Source: Herminiimonas arsenitoxidans
Lineage (GTDB): Bacteria > Pseudomonadota > Gammaproteobacteria > Burkholderiales > Burkholderiaceae_D
Length of the DNA stretch: 64,000 nucleotides
Assembly (NCBI RefSeq): GCF_900130075.1
Contig: NZ_LT671418.1
Location: 1,116,001 to 1,180,000, forward strand
Direction of reading: 5' to 3'
The notes beneath the pieces were generated by a model that worked only from the letters and a program-made list of their open reading frames with translations, was not told the DNA's origin and ran no database searches. The translations under genes were made by a program, and so were the position numbers. Each line of letters starts with the position of its first letter. The first letter of the stretch is position 1. Positions 54,757 through 64,000 of the stretch are shown piece by piece.

Positions 54757-56142
54757 TCAATCCCCTTGATACAGGGCGGCCGAGCCGGTGTAGTTCTCAA
54801 ATTTGGTGTATTGACCGAGGAAGGTCAGGCGTACGCTGCCGATTGGGCCGTTACGCTGCTTACCGATAATAATTTCCGCGGTACCTTTATCTGGCGAATC
54901 AGGGTTATACACTTCATCGCGATAAATAAACAAAATCACGTCGGCATCCTGCTCGATAGCGCCGGATTCACGCAGATCGGACATGACGGGACGTTTGTTC
55001 GGACGTTGCTCCAGCGAACGGTTCAACTGCGAGAGCGCAATCACCGGGCAATTCAATTCCTTGGCCAAACCTTTCAAGCTACGCGAGATTTCGGAAATTT
55101 CCGTCGCACGGTTTTCGCCTGAAGTATTGGCCGACATCAGTTGCAAGTAATCGATGATGATCAGACCCAGCTTGCCGCATTGACGCGACAGACGACGCGA
55201 ACGTGCACGCAACTCAATCGAATTCAGCGCTGGTGTTTCATCGATGTACAACTGTGCATCGTTCATCTTTTGAATCGCATGCGTCAGACGTGGCCAATCT
55301 TCATCGGCCAGACGACCTGTACGTAAGCGATGTTGATCCAGACGACCAACCGAACCCAGCATACGCATTGCCAACTGTGTGCCGCCCATCTCCATCGAGA
55401 AGACCGCAACCGGCAAACCACTTTCGATCGCTACCGTTTCACCGATGTTGATCGAGAACGCGGTTTTACCCATCGAAGGACGACCAGCCACAATGATCAA
55501 ATCGCCTGGCTGCAAGCCCGATGTCATACGATCCAGATCGGCAAAGCCGGTTGGCACACCAGTGATATCACTGGTGCTGTCGCGGTTATACAGCTCGTCG
55601 ATACGTTCGACGACTTGCGTCAGCAAAGGCTGGATTTCCTGGAAACCTTGTGCGCCACGCGCGCCCTCTTCCGCAATCGCAAAGATCTTGGATTCGGCTT
55701 CATCCAGCATCTGCTTGACTTCCTTGCCTTGCGGATTGAATGCATTACCGGATATCTCATCCGAAACAGTAATCAGTTTGCGCAACACACCGCGGTCACG
55801 CACGATCTCGGCATAACGACGGATATTGGCGGCGGACGGCGTATTCTGCGCCAGTGCGTTCAGATAAGTCACGCCACCGACTTCTTCTGCCTTGCCGCTA
55901 TTGGTCAAGGCCTCGAATACGGTGATCACGTCAGCCGGTCTGGAGTTATTGATCAGCTTGACGATGTGCTGAAAAATGATCCGGTGATCGTAGCGATAGA
56001 AATCTTCCTGATTGACGAAATCGGCAATACGATCCCACGCTGCGTTATCCAGCAACAAGCCGCCGAGGACGGATTGCTCAGCTTCTATCGAATGCGGGGG
56101 GACGCGAAGGGACTCTAATTGCGGATCGGCACGGGTGTTCAT
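54757..56142 (-). CDS. dnaB: Replicative DNA helicase DnaB
   Basis: 461 aa hexameric 5'-3' helicase. The N-terminal collar domain (about 15-120) contains PHSIEAEQSVLGGLLLDN. The RecA-like motor (about 190-455) has Walker A AGRPSMGKTAFSINI, Walker B LIIIDYLQLM and the DnaB loop SQLNRSLEQRPNKRPVMSDL. No intein. Downstream of the rplI terminator, so probably its own unit. Confidence 0.98.
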   Translation of the reverse strand: MNTRADPQLESLRVPPHSIEAEQSVLGGLLLDNAAWDRIADFVNQEDFYRYDHRIIFQHIVKLINNSRPADVITVFEALTNSGKAEEVGGVTYLNALAQNTPSAANIRRYAEIVRDRGVLRKLITVSDEISGNAFNPQGKEVKQMLDEAESKIFAIAEEGARGAQGFQEIQPLLTQVVERIDELYNRDSTSDITGVPTGFADLDRMTSGLQPGDLIIVAGRPSMGKTAFSINIGETVAIESGLPVAVFSMEMGGTQLAMRMLGSVGRLDQHRLRTGRLADEDWPRLTHAIQKMNDAQLYIDETPALNSIELRARSRRLSRQCGKLGLIIIDYLQLMSANTSGENRATEISEISRSLKGLAKELNCPVIALSQLNRSLEQRPNKRPVMSDLRESGAIEQDADVILFIYRDEVYNPDSPDKGTAEIIIGKQRNGPIGSVRLTFLGQYTKFENYTGSAALYQGD

Positions 56143-56190
56143 GGCGCGAATTATACCTGTTGCGAGCGGCGGCTTAAGAAAATGGGCAAT

Positions 56191-56218
56191 AAAAAAGCCG
56201 GGAAAACCCGGCTTTTTC
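56191..56218 (-). terminator. Terminator after rplI
   Basis: AGCCGGG (56196-56202) pairs with CCCGGCT (56207-56213) across AAAA, with A on the left and T on the right. Leftward it ends the rpsF-priB-rpsR-rplI operon. Confidence 0.85.
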
Positions 56219-56252
56219 TAGGCAACGAGTGCCTGAGGTACTTTAATACAAC

Positions 56253-56705
56253 TTAAGCGTGATCGCCGACTACGGTGATCGTCACTTCAACGACTACGTC
56301 TGTGTGCAATGCAACTGCAACAACGTGATCGCCAGCGACTTTCAACGGGCCTGTTGGCAAGCGAACTTGTGCTTTTTCAACTGCGAAACCTTGCTTGGTC
56401 AACGCTTCAGCGATATCAGCATTGGTAACGGAACCGAACAAACGGCCGTCAACACCCGATTTTTGCGTGATTTGAACGGATTGACCGCTCAATTTTTCGC
56501 CTTGTGCTTGCGAAGCTGCCAATTTTTCTGCAGCGATTTTTTCCAGCTCTGCGCGCTTGACTTCGAATTCAGCAACAGCAGCAGTCGTAGCACGACGAGC
56601 TTTGCGTTGTGGGATCAGGAAGTTACGTGCGTAGCCGTCTTTTACTTTAACGACTTCACCGAGGTTGCCGAGATTAACGACTTTTTCTAACAGAATGACT
56701 TGCAT
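56253..56705 (-). CDS. rplI: 50S ribosomal protein L9
   Basis: 150 aa. The N-terminal L9 signature [19 protein letters not shown] and [14 protein letters not shown] leads into the central helix and C-terminal domain ([20 protein letters not shown]). Last gene of the rpsF-priB-rpsR-rplI operon. Confidence 0.98.
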   Translation of the reverse strand: MQVILLEKVVNLGNLGEVVKVKDGYARNFLIPQRKARRATTAAVAEFEVKRAELEKIAAEKLAASQAQGEKLSGQSVQITQKSGVDGRLFGSVTNADIAEALTKQGFAVEKAQVRLPTGPLKVAGDHVVAVALHTDVVVEVTITVVGDHA

Positions 56706-56730
56706 GTTTTTCTCCTATTTCAAGTCGTTA

Positions 56731-57015
56731 TTACGCGTGGTGCAGATCGGTGTACGGCAACAACGCGAGGAAACGTGCGCGTTTGATTGCTGTATCGACT
56801 TGACGTTGATAGATTGCTTTGGTGCCGGTCAAGCGTGCTGGCATGATTTTGCCGTTTTCTTGAACGAAATCTTTCAGTGTGTCCACGTCTTTGTAGTCAA
56901 CTTGTTCTACGTGTGCAGCTGTGAAGCGGCAGAATTTTTTACGCTTGAACAAAGGGTTTTGTTGTTTGCGTTTTTCTTTGAGTTTGCTTTTGTCGAATTT
57001 TTTACCGAATGCCAT
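56731..57015 (-). CDS. rpsR: 30S ribosomal protein S18
   Basis: 94 aa, basic. [20 protein letters not shown] and [20 protein letters not shown] are S18 signatures. The N-terminal 20 residues are an extra Lys-rich extension as in many betaproteobacteria. Confidence 0.97.
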   Translation of the reverse strand: MAFGKKFDKSKLKEKRKQQNPLFKRKKFCRFTAAHVEQVDYKDVDTLKDFVQENGKIMPARLTGTKAIYQRQVDTAIKRARFLALLPYTDLHHA

Positions 57016-57030
57016 TTTGGGCTCCTGTAT

Positions 57031-57324
57031 CTAAATGTGGGTCTCGAAATCTGTGAGATGGAAAACAAGGCTTTTGCTGTTACGGCTCTTACGTGCCAGA
57101 AAACCAGTGAACTGAAATGTCCCGCCTAATTCGGCTTGATTGAATCTGCCTGAAATTTCTCCCGCGGCAATCGCGGCAACTTCAAACTCGACCAATCGTG
57201 GAACACCTGCTTCTATCTGTTGCGAACTGTGCAGTAAAACTGCTGACACAATCGGGACACCTGCCGGGGTGTAGCGCAAAATTTCACGCTCGGCGATGGT
57301 GGCTACAAACTGAAGTTGATTCAC
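57031..57324 (-). CDS. priB: Primosomal replication protein N (PriB)
   Basis: 97 aa OB-fold single-strand DNA-binding protein of the replication-restart primosome, from GTG 57324 (NQLQFVATIAEREI). A TTG at 57345 would add seven residues, and the AGGAG lies very close to the GTG, so the start is uncertain. Strand pattern RYTPAGVPIVSAVLLHSSQ and FTGFLARKSRNSKSLVFHL fits PriB. Position between rpsF and rpsR is diagnostic. Confidence 0.9.
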   Translation of the reverse strand: MNQLQFVATIAEREILRYTPAGVPIVSAVLLHSSQQIEAGVPRLVEFEVAAIAAGEISGRFNQAELGGTFQFTGFLARKSRNSKSLVFHLTDFETHI

Positions 57325-57348
57325 TCTCCTGATACGTCGTTGCAATAA

Positions 57349-57717
57349 TTAGGCAGCAGGTGCCTCGGCGCGATGGCTCTTGGCAGCATCTTCCTTCTGC
57401 ACAGCCTTCATCATTGGCGATGGCGCTGTTTCAGCCTTCTTCATTTTCACTGTCAGATGACGCAGAACGGCATCGTTGAATTTGAAGCCGGTTTCGATTT
57501 CAGCCAGTGTTTCGCCGTCACATTCGATGTTCAGGCAGACGTAGTGGGCTTTAGCCAGTTTTTGGATCAGGTACGCCATTTGACGGCGGCCCCAGTCTTC
57601 CACGCGATGAACAACACCACCGCGTGCGGTGACGATGCCTTTGTAGCGTTCGATCATTGCAGGCACTTGCTCGCTTTGATCCGGATGGACGATAAATACG
57701 ATTTCATAATGACGCAT
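57349..57717 (-). CDS. rpsF: 30S ribosomal protein S6
   Basis: 122 aa. [18 protein letters not shown] and [20 protein letters not shown] are S6 signatures. The tail after residue 100 is Ala/Lys/Glu-rich. First gene of the operon, with AGGAG upstream. Confidence 0.98.
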   Translation of the reverse strand: MRHYEIVFIVHPDQSEQVPAMIERYKGIVTARGGVVHRVEDWGRRQMAYLIQKLAKAHYVCLNIECDGETLAEIETGFKFNDAVLRHLTVKMKKAETAPSPMMKAVQKEDAAKSHRAEAPAA

Positions 57718-57909
57718 GTAAGCTCCTTTTGGACGGATTGAAGATTGCCCACCTCGGCGTCAAGACGAGTGTGGGAAGAGGAAAACCAGCAATCATACGC
57801 GTACGAGCTAGAAAACTCAACGCTTTCAAGCATTTATCGCAACCTTCCGTACCGAATGTGCAGTCATTTCACCCATATTTGAGCAAATCAGCTTGCATTT
57901 AGGCATGCA

Positions 57910-57942
57910 CTGTATAAAAATACAGACTGTTTATATGAACAG
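57910..57942 (+). promoter_or_regulatory. Tandem LexA (SOS) boxes upstream of lexA
   Basis: Two CTG-N10-CAG boxes are separated by a single base: CTGTATAAAAATACAG (57910-57925) and CTGTTTATATGAACAG (57927-57942). Both are strong matches to the gammaproteobacterial-type consensus and lie 48 bases before the lexA start, giving autorepression. Confidence 0.95.
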
Positions 57943-57990
57943 TCCACGGCAACGTGCCTTCTCACGCGCCATTTCAAGCCAGGCTACGCA

Positions 57991-58653
57991 ATGATCAAAC
58001 TGACAGCACGCCAAGAGCAAATTCTGAATTTGATACGCGACGCGATCGAAAATACCGGTTTCCCGCCGACACGTGCAGAAATTGCAACAGAACTCGGCTT
58101 TCGCTCTGCCAATGCCGCAGAGGAACATTTACAAGCACTGGCACGCAAAGGCGCGATTGAAATTTCGCCCGGCACCTCACGCGGCATACGCTTACGCGAT
58201 ATGGGTAGCAATGGCGCGGAACGTTTCCCCGGCCGACAAATGGCCTTGCCACATCCAGCTTTGATGCAATTGAGTCTGCCGCTGGTCGGACGTGTAGCCG
58301 CCGGCTCACCGATTCTGGCGCAAGAGCATATCGAAGCGACCTACGACGTTGATCCCGCGCTGTTTTCGGCTAAACCTGACTTCCTGTTGAAAGTACGCGG
58401 CATGTCGATGCGCGATGCGGGAATTCTGGATGGCGACTTATTGGCGGTGAAAAAAATCGATGCTGCGAAAAATGGCCAGATCGTGGTTGCGCGCTTGGGT
58501 GATGATGTCACCGTCAAACGCTACAAGAAGTCCGGCTCCTTGATCGAGTTACTGCCGGAAAACCCGGATTTCGAACCGATACGTGTCGATCTGTCGCGCG
58601 ATGAATTTGCGCTGGAAGGTTTGGCTGTAGGTTTGATGCGTAGCTGGAACTAA
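57991..58653 (+). CDS. lexA: LexA repressor
   Basis: 220 aa SOS repressor. The N-terminal winged HTH includes [20 protein letters not shown] and [20 protein letters not shown]. The self-cleavage site Ala-Gly lies in GRVAAGSP, the catalytic Ser in [11 protein letters not shown] and the Lys in VTVKRYKK. All functional residues are present. Preceded by two SOS boxes; ends at a shared terminator. Confidence 0.98.
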   Translation: MIKLTARQEQILNLIRDAIENTGFPPTRAEIATELGFRSANAAEEHLQALARKGAIEISPGTSRGIRLRDMGSNGAERFPGRQMALPHPALMQLSLPLVGRVAAGSPILAQEHIEATYDVDPALFSAKPDFLLKVRGMSMRDAGILDGDLLAVKKIDAAKNGQIVVARLGDDVTVKRYKKSGSLIELLPENPDFEPIRVDLSRDEFALEGLAVGLMRSWN

Positions 58654-58667
58654 CACCAGAACTGAAG

Positions 58668-58697
58668 AAAAAATACCGGATTTATCCGGTATTTTTT
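58668..58697. terminator. Bidirectional terminator between lexA and trmJ
   Basis: ACCGGA-TTTA-TCCGGT, extended by A/T pairs (58671-58694), is flanked by A on the left and T on the right. The trmJ stop codon (58682-58684) lies in its loop region. Confidence 0.85.
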
Positions 58698-59446
58698 TGC
58701 TTCGCTAAAATCTGCTTCGCAATCCCGCGCAGGATATTCACTTCTTCCGTTTCCAATTGTGTACGGGCAAACAAACGCTTCAGGCGCGGCATCAACTTCT
58801 TCGGATTATTCGCATCCAGAAAATCGATCGCTACCAGCGCCTGCTCCAGATGCGCGTACATACCGTCGATCTGCGTCATGCTCGCAGCCTCGCCCTGAAA
58901 ACCGATATCCGTCGCTGCACGCGCATCTCCCACCGTCGCCATGCGCGCCTCGTAAGCCAAGACCTGCACGGCTTGCGCCAGATTCAACGATGAATAATCC
59001 GGATTCGCTGGAATAGTAATCAAGACATTACACTTTTCAACAATCTCGTTCGGTAAGCCGAAGCGCTCATTGCCAAAAACCACTGCAGCACGCAAAGAAG
59101 TCTCTTCAACCAAGCGTGTCGCCAACACACGTGGCGAAATGATAGGCGGTGAAAATTCACGCAGGCGTGCCGTCACTGCCGCCGCATAGTTGCAATCTGT
59201 CAACGCTTCTTCAATCGAGCCGACTATGCGCGCCGAGGTCAAGATATCCTGTGCGCCACTGGCAAAAGCCACTGCTTCCTCCTGCATAGCAGCATCAGGA
59301 AAGCGCGGATTGACCAGTACCAACTCTGAAAAACCCATGTTTTTGATAGCGCGCGCCGCCGCTCCGATATTGCCGGGGCGACTGGTTTCCACCAGTACAA
59401 AACGCAGGCGATTGAAAAGAGGCGTGTCAGTTTGTGGCTGGTTCAT
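58682..59446 (-). CDS. trmJ: SpoU-type RNA 2'-O-methyltransferase, TrmJ-like
   Basis: 254 aa. Trefoil-knot methyltransferase motifs: LVETSRPGNIGAAARAIKNM, ELVLVNPRFP, FGNERFGLPNEIVEKCNVLI and IPANPDYSSLNLAQAVQVLA. The match to TrmJ, which makes Cm32/Um32 in tRNAs, is good. A helical C-terminal extension follows (about 180-254). Divergent from suhB. Confidence 0.93.
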   Translation of the reverse strand: MNQPQTDTPLFNRLRFVLVETSRPGNIGAAARAIKNMGFSELVLVNPRFPDAAMQEEAVAFASGAQDILTSARIVGSIEEALTDCNYAAAVTARLREFSPPIISPRVLATRLVEETSLRAAVVFGNERFGLPNEIVEKCNVLITIPANPDYSSLNLAQAVQVLAYEARMATVGDARAATDIGFQGEAASMTQIDGMYAHLEQALVAIDFLDANNPKKLMPRLKRLFARTQLETEEVNILRGIAKQILAKQKNTG

Positions 59447-59577
59447 TTAAAATAGCGGCATTGCGCGGTAGGAATCATGTCAGAAATGGCAACTCTATAC
59501 CGCATCGCTCATTAATTTCAATTTAGGTGGATCCACTCGCCCTCAGGCGATGGGACCGCCATTTTAACGGAAACTCT

Positions 59578-60372
59578 ATGCATCCCATGCTTAATACGGC
59601 GATCAAGGCTGCTCGCCGCGGCGCTGCCATCATCAATCGTGCATCCTTCGATCTCGACCGCGTCAAAGTCACGGAAAAAAATCCAAACGACTTTGTGACT
59701 GAAGTCGATCAAGCTGCCGAGCAAGCGATCATAGAGGTTCTGAAAACCGCTTACCCAGATCACGCCATCCTGGCGGAAGAATCCGGCGCCTCAGCCAATC
59801 TGCACGACGAAAACGACAACGTCTGGATCATCGATCCACTCGACGGTACCACCAACTTCATACACGGCTTTCCACAGTACTGCGTTTCTATCGCCCTGCA
59901 ACAGCGCGGCCAAATCACGCAAGCAGTGGTCTATGACCCAACCCGCAATGACTTGTTCACCGCCACCAAAGGTGCAGGCGCATATCTGAACGAAAAGCGT
60001 ATCCGCGTTACCAAGCGTGACAAGATTGCTGACGCATTGATCGGCACCGGCTTCCCTTATCGCACTACCGACAATCTTGATGAATACATGAAAATGTTCA
60101 AGATCATGACGCAAAGCTGCGCCGGTCTGCGCCGTCCAGGCTCTGCCGCTCTCGATCTGGCTTATGTTGCTTGCGGTCGCCTCGATGGCTTCTTCGAAAA
60201 AGGTTTGCAACCGTGGGATATCGCCGCAGGTGCCTTGCTGGTTACCGAAGCTGGCGGCATCGTCGGCACATTCAAAGGTGAAGCAGATTATTTGTACAAA
60301 GGCGATGTAATGGCCGGGAATCCAAAAGTGTTCTCGCAACAAGTGAACCTGCTGTCGGAATTTGCACGATAA
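59578..60372 (+). CDS. suhB: Inositol-1-monophosphatase family protein SuhB
   Basis: 264 aa from ATG 59578 ([15 protein letters not shown]). Mg-binding motifs: [24 protein letters not shown] and [17 protein letters not shown]. coli SuhB also acts in rRNA transcription antitermination; the same may hold here but is not shown. An in-frame extension to 59527 lacks a ribosome site. Confidence 0.95.
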   Translation: MHPMLNTAIKAARRGAAIINRASFDLDRVKVTEKNPNDFVTEVDQAAEQAIIEVLKTAYPDHAILAEESGASANLHDENDNVWIIDPLDGTTNFIHGFPQYCVSIALQQRGQITQAVVYDPTRNDLFTATKGAGAYLNEKRIRVTKRDKIADALIGTGFPYRTTDNLDEYMKMFKIMTQSCAGLRRPGSAALDLAYVACGRLDGFFEKGLQPWDIAAGALLVTEAGGIVGTFKGEADYLYKGDVMAGNPKVFSQQVNLLSEFAR

Positions 60373-60453
60373 TGTGATGACGAACTTCCAGCAGACCAAG
60401 CTGGAAGTTCGTCGAAAGTACTCAGCAAGACAAACAAATCATTTCAACGCATC

Positions 60454-60879
60454 TCACCTCAATTTGTGCACGATGCGTCCGGTGATGTTCTCATCCTCGG
60501 CATCAAAATCTTCCCTTGCCTGCATCAGCTCAGGATAATGCTGATTCGTCCATCTATCCAATGCCACCAAGGTTGTGCTTAAGGACTTGCCCAAAGGGCT
60601 GAGTTCATATTCAACATGTGGTGAACTGGTTTCCAGATCGCATCGCGTCACCAAGCCATTACGCTCCAACTCTTTCAAGGTTTGCGTCAGCACTTTCTGC
60701 GAAATGCCTTCTATTCTGCGCAGCAATTCGCTATTGCGCATAGGCCCACCATCCAGCGCTGGAAAAATCAGCAATACCCATTTACTCGCAATCAGTTCCA
60801 GTACTTTTCTGGACGGGCATGCCGCACTGAAAACGTCGGATCGTACTGCTTCCATGTCAATTTTTTTTGTCGATTCCAT
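60454..60879 (-). CDS. HxlR-family regulator
   Basis: 141 aa from ATG 60879 (MESTKKIDM); the start is uncertain because no clear ribosome site is seen at 60879, 60858 or further up. HxlR core: ACPSRKVLELIASKWVLLIF, NSELLRRIEGISQKVLTQTL, KELERNGLVTRC and VEYELSPLGKSL. A Cys in ACPS is the position where some HxlR proteins sense electrophiles. Divergent from the SMR exporter 81 bases away, its likely target. Confidence 0.87.
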   Translation of the reverse strand: MESTKKIDMEAVRSDVFSAACPSRKVLELIASKWVLLIFPALDGGPMRNSELLRRIEGISQKVLTQTLKELERNGLVTRCDLETSSPHVEYELSPLGKSLSTTLVALDRWTNQHYPELMQAREDFDAEDENITGRIVHKLR

Positions 60880-60960
60880 GGTTACCAAAAAGTGCGTACT
60901 TGTTGCCGAGAAGGTGTCTGCATATTCTAAACATCTGTTCAATTCTTCGTGAGAAAAGCA

Positions 60961-61278
60961 ATGGCGTGGATCTATCTGTTAATCGCAAGTGTAGTGGAAA
61001 TCATGATGGCCATCGCATTGAAGTATGCGCACGGCTGGACCCGATTGGTGCCCAGCGTCATTGGCATTGCTGCCGCTGCTGCCAGCGTACTTTTCCTGAC
61101 ACTGGCGATGCGCAACTTGCCGGCCGGCACTGCTTATGCCATCTGGACCGGCACGGGCACTGTTGGCGTCGCCATACTCGGTATTTTTCTGTTTCAGGAT
61201 GCCTTGTCGCCTTTGCGTCTGCTGTGCATAACATTGATCATCAGCGGCACGATAGGCCTGCGCGTGCTCGATGCGTGA
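60961..61278 (+). CDS. SMR-family exporter of the SugE/Gdx branch
   Basis: 105 aa with four membrane helices from ATG 60961. The essential Glu is E13 (SVVEIMMA). KYAHGWTRLVPSV and LPAGTAYAIWTGTGTVGVAI align with SugE/Gdx guanidinium exporters. However, Trp16 of Gdx is Met and Gly10 is Ser, which may alter substrate choice. Probably regulated by the divergent HxlR protein. No guanidine riboswitch is seen in the short intergenic region. Confidence 0.88.
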   Translation: MAWIYLLIASVVEIMMAIALKYAHGWTRLVPSVIGIAAAAASVLFLTLAMRNLPAGTAYAIWTGTGTVGVAILGIFLFQDALSPLRLLCITLIISGTIGLRVLDA

Positions 61279-61522
61279 TGCTCTGCACTGCCAATGGTGA
61301 ACACTGATGACATTTTGAACATACTTCTGCATCCCCACTGCCTTCATGAAAGCGCTCTCAGGCAGATTTAATCTGCACTGCAGCATTGCCCTGTTATACT
61401 CGCCGCACACGGCATACCTCCAGTCACCTTGCCGCTGTCTCGCGATTTCCGCACCCTAATCCCGTTTGCCTGCGACTGGCGCCCTTTGCGGCGACAGGCC
61501 GATAATTTTCTATTGAGTATTC

Positions 61523-62866
61523 ATGTCTTTTTCTGACCTCGGCTTAGCCGAAGGAATTGTTCGCGCCGTTACCGAAAGCGGTTATACCAACCCGACCCCG
61601 ATTCAAGCACAAGCCATCCCTGCTGTTTTGGCTGGCGGCGACTTGCTGGCTGGCGCACAAACCGGCACCGGCAAAACCGCAGGCTTCACGCTGCCAATTT
61701 TGCATCGCCTTGCTACCAGCGGCACCCCGCACGCATCAGCTTCTGCCCAACGCCCTATCCGCGCTCTGGTGTTGACACCAACCCGCGAACTGGCAGCACA
61801 AGTTGAAGAAAGCGTACGCACCTACGGCAAGTATTTGAATCTGAACTCCGCTGTTATCTTCGGTGGCGTCGGCATCAACCCACAAATCAAAATGCTCAAG
61901 CACGGCGTCGATATCCTGGTTGCTACACCAGGTCGCCTGCTGGATCACATGCAACAAGGTACCGTCAACCTGACCAAGGTTGAAATCCTGGTGCTGGACG
62001 AAGCCGACCGCATGCTCGACATGGGTTTCATCAAGGATATTCGTCGCGTCCTCGCAGTGTTGCCTAAGAACCGTCAAAACCTGCTGTTCTCCGCTACCTT
62101 CTCCAATGAGATTAAAGCGTTGGCAGATGGCTTGTTGAACTCCCCAGCCATGATCGAAGTAGCACGTCGCAATTCGACCGTTGAAGTGATCGAACAAAAA
62201 ATTCATCCAGTTGACCGCGACAAAAAACATCCTATGCTCGCGCATCTGATCAAGACCAATAACTGGTCACAAGTGCTGGTCTTCACGCGTACAAAACACG
62301 GCGCAAACAAGTTGGTCGAACAACTTGAAAAAGACGGCATCAGCGGCATGGCGATTCATGGCAATAAGAGCCAGTCGGCACGCACACGTGCATTGAGCGA
62401 ATTCAAGGACGGTAGTTTGCAAGTCTTGGTAGCAACCGATATCGCCGCACGCGGTATCGACATCGATCAATTGCCACACGTCGTGAACTACGATTTGCCT
62501 AACGTGCCAGAAGATTATGTACATCGCATCGGCCGTACCGGTCGTGCTGGTGCTACCGGCGAAGCAGTGTCACTGGTTTGCGTCGATGAACTGGACATGC
62601 TGAAAGATATCGAGAAGCTGATCAAGCGCAAGCTGCCATCGGAAGTGATTCCTGGCTTCGAGCCTGATCTGAACGCGAAACCACAACCGATACAACGTCG
62701 TAGCAACGATGTACAAGGTCGTCGCCCACAAGGTCAAGGACGCAATGCCCCGGCAAAATCCGGCAAAGCACCTGCACCAAAACCGAATGGTCCATCGCGT
62801 AGTTTTGGTGGCAATTCAACTGCACGTCCGGCAGCACCACACCGCTCAGGCGGCCGCGGCCGCTAA
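61523..62866 (+). CDS. rhlE: DEAD-box RNA helicase RhlE
   Basis: 447 aa ATP-dependent RNA helicase. Motifs in order: Q-motif ([11 protein letters not shown]), [57 protein letters not shown] and [10 protein letters not shown]. The C-terminal tail (about 385-447) is Arg/Gly/Pro/Lys-rich and probably binds RNA. The RhlE assignment within the DEAD family is from overall character. Confidence 0.94.
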   Translation: MSFSDLGLAEGIVRAVTESGYTNPTPIQAQAIPAVLAGGDLLAGAQTGTGKTAGFTLPILHRLATSGTPHASASAQRPIRALVLTPTRELAAQVEESVRTYGKYLNLNSAVIFGGVGINPQIKMLKHGVDILVATPGRLLDHMQQGTVNLTKVEILVLDEADRMLDMGFIKDIRRVLAVLPKNRQNLLFSATFSNEIKALADGLLNSPAMIEVARRNSTVEVIEQKIHPVDRDKKHPMLAHLIKTNNWSQVLVFTRTKHGANKLVEQLEKDGISGMAIHGNKSQSARTRALSEFKDGSLQVLVATDIAARGIDIDQLPHVVNYDLPNVPEDYVHRIGRTGRAGATGEAVSLVCVDELDMLKDIEKLIKRKLPSEVIPGFEPDLNAKPQPIQRRSNDVQGRRPQGQGRNAPAKSGKAPAPKPNGPSRSFGGNSTARPAAPHRSGGRGR

Positions 62867-62876
62867 GTCCCAAGGG

Positions 62877-62903
62877 CTGCAATATTAAATGTTGCAGCCC
62901 CTG
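62877..62903 (+). repeat. Hairpin after rhlE
   Basis: GGGCTGCAA (62877-62885) pairs with TTGCAGCCC (62895-62903) around a 9-nt loop, 11 bases past the rhlE stop. There is no T-run, so intrinsic termination is doubtful. Confidence 0.5.
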
Positions 62904-63049
62904 AGCAAAGACAGCATATCTATTGCATTGCGGTGCCAACAAAATCGATCTCGTCGAATACAATGTCATCTTTACTTTTGTCTTCTCGTGCTCAGTTGCA
63001 ATAGCTGAACCAAGAAACAAAACGTGCTGAAGAAACTTTGGAATCAACT

Positions 63050-64000
63050 ATGTCGTCGGTAACCGAAAAAACAAACATCCCTCTTCCGAACGAGAAGCAC
63101 ACACCCATGATGCAGCAGTATCTGCGCATCAAGGCTGAACATCCGACCACACTAGTGTTTTATCGGATGGGTGATTTCTACGAATTGTTTTTCGATGATG
63201 CGGAAAAAGCATCGCGCCTGCTTGGCATCACACTGACTCAACGCGGCGCATCTAACGGCAATCCGATCAAGATGGCGGGCGTGCCCTTCCACGCAGTGGA
63301 TCAATACTTATCCAAGCTGGTCAAACTAGGTGAATCGATTGCGATCTGTGAACAGATCGGCGATCCGGCGACCAGCAAAGGTCCCGTCGAACGCAAAGTG
63401 ATGCGCGTCATCACGCCAGGCACATTGACCGATTCAGATCTACTGCCTGAAAAATCCGAACAACCCTTGCTCGCGCTCTACAGCACGACGCAACGCAAGA
63501 CTGTCACGATAGGCCTCGCCTGGCTGTCGATGGCAAGCGGCGCATTGAAATTGATGGAGTTTTCCACCGATGCGCAAAATGCAGAAGCACGTCTGAAGCA
63601 TGAACTGGAACGCATAGCACCTGCCGAAATTTTATTGCCCGGCAGCGTCAACGATCTGTTCAATGAATTTGCTTACGCAAAAAACACCACCATCCCCGAC
63701 TGGCACTTTGATATTGCGCATGGCACCAAAGCTTTGTACGAGCAACTCAATGTAGGTACATTGACCGGTTTCGGCGCAGAAAATCTAAGCGCTGCCATCG
63801 GTGCTGCCGGTGCGCTCTTGCGCTACGCGCAATCGACGCAAGGCAAAGGCTTGCAGCATGTACGTACGCTGACGGTTGAAACAGAAAATGAATTCATCGG
63901 TCTCGATGCCGCCACGCGACGTAATCTGGAACTGACAGAAACCATACGCGGTCAGGATGCCAATTCAGCGACGCTGTTCTCCTTGCTCGATCACTGCCGT
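63050..64000 (+). CDS. mutS: DNA mismatch repair protein MutS, N-terminal part
   Basis: 317 codons from ATG 63050 run open to the window edge; the connector, clamp, lever and ATPase parts continue outside. The mismatch-reading Phe-X-Glu is present in [14 protein letters not shown], followed by [32 protein letters not shown] and [19 protein letters not shown] precedes the ATG at usable distance. MutS recognises mispairs and recruits MutL. Confidence 0.97.
   Translation, partial: MSSVTEKTNIPLPNEKHTPMMQQYLRIKAEHPTTLVFYRMGDFYELFFDDAEKASRLLGITLTQRGASNGNPIKMAGVPFHAVDQYLSKLVKLGESIAICEQIGDPATSKGPVERKVMRVITPGTLTDSDLLPEKSEQPLLALYSTTQRKTVTIGLAWLSMASGALKLMEFSTDAQNAEARLKHELERIAPAEILLPGSVNDLFNEFAYAKNTTIPDWHFDIAHGTKALYEQLNVGTLTGFGAENLSAAIGAAGALLRYAQSTQGKGLQHVRTLTVETENEFIGLDAATRRNLELTETIRGQDANSATLFSLLDHCR

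Overview
The window reads as a chromosomal segment of a betaproteobacterium of the order Burkholderiales, most likely family Oxalobacteraceae (Herminiimonas/Janthinobacterium-like). That placement is inferred from protein character and gene order (kinase-phosphatase-rph-rdgB-hemW; yicC-gmk-rpoZ-spoT; alaA-hom-thrC-moeA-moaD-moaE; rpsF-priB-rpsR-rplI-dnaB) and from moderate GC. No database search was possible. Most of the window is conserved housekeeping sequence. It opens inside rne (RNase E) and ends inside mutS.

Layout. 1-8.2 kb: 3' part of rne, then leftward ribH under an FMN riboswitch, and a leftward permease-truncated haemoglobin-rmuC group. 8.5-18.5 kb is the accessory part: a small winged-helix protein, a large autotransporter, a RES/Xre toxin-antitoxin pair, a short cI-like repressor with a probably leaderless promoter, an orphan DNA-binding-like protein, a methyl-accepting chemotaxis protein, an AraC regulator divergent from an unknown gene, and a small lipoprotein. 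18.5-28.4 kb: tRNA-Ser(UGA), hemW-rdgB, and rph-PP2C phosphatase-Ser/Thr kinase (leftward), then yicC-gmk-rpoZ-spoT (rightward) facing greB. 28.6-40 kb: an EAL-HDOD signalling protein, rlmJ, divergent metE/metR, a DUF1275 membrane protein, an SRPBCC protein and a 3.7-kb putA.

40-49.5 kb is a long leftward block: alaA, hom, thrC, moeA, moaD, moaE, fluC (crcB) and heat-shock-promoted clpB. 49.8-64 kb: Mth938-like protein, a PrxQ/Bcp peroxiredoxin, PIN-PhoH ATPase, the Pit/DUF47 phosphate pair, dnaB, the rpsF-priB-rpsR-rplI operon, lexA with two SOS boxes, a TrmJ-type methyltransferase, suhB, an HxlR regulator divergent from an SMR exporter, rhlE and mutS.

How it works together. Several neighbours form coherent circuits: FMN sensing to riboflavin synthesis; MetR to MetE; LexA autorepression; opposing kinase and phosphatase; (p)ppGpp synthesis beside the RNA polymerase omega subunit; phosphate uptake by Pit with its PhoU-like partner; molybdopterin assembly; and threonine synthesis from homoserine.

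The strongest unexplained signals lie at 12.4-14.9 kb. There, beside the RES/Xre pair, are repeated CTCAC/GTGAG motifs, a predicted leaderless repressor mRNA, two leftward-pointing intrinsic terminators with no leftward gene to terminate (possible small antisense RNAs), and an orphan two-part protein with a long leader. I see no CRISPR array, rRNA, insertion sequence or integrase. I cannot claim a wholly new system from sequence reading alone.
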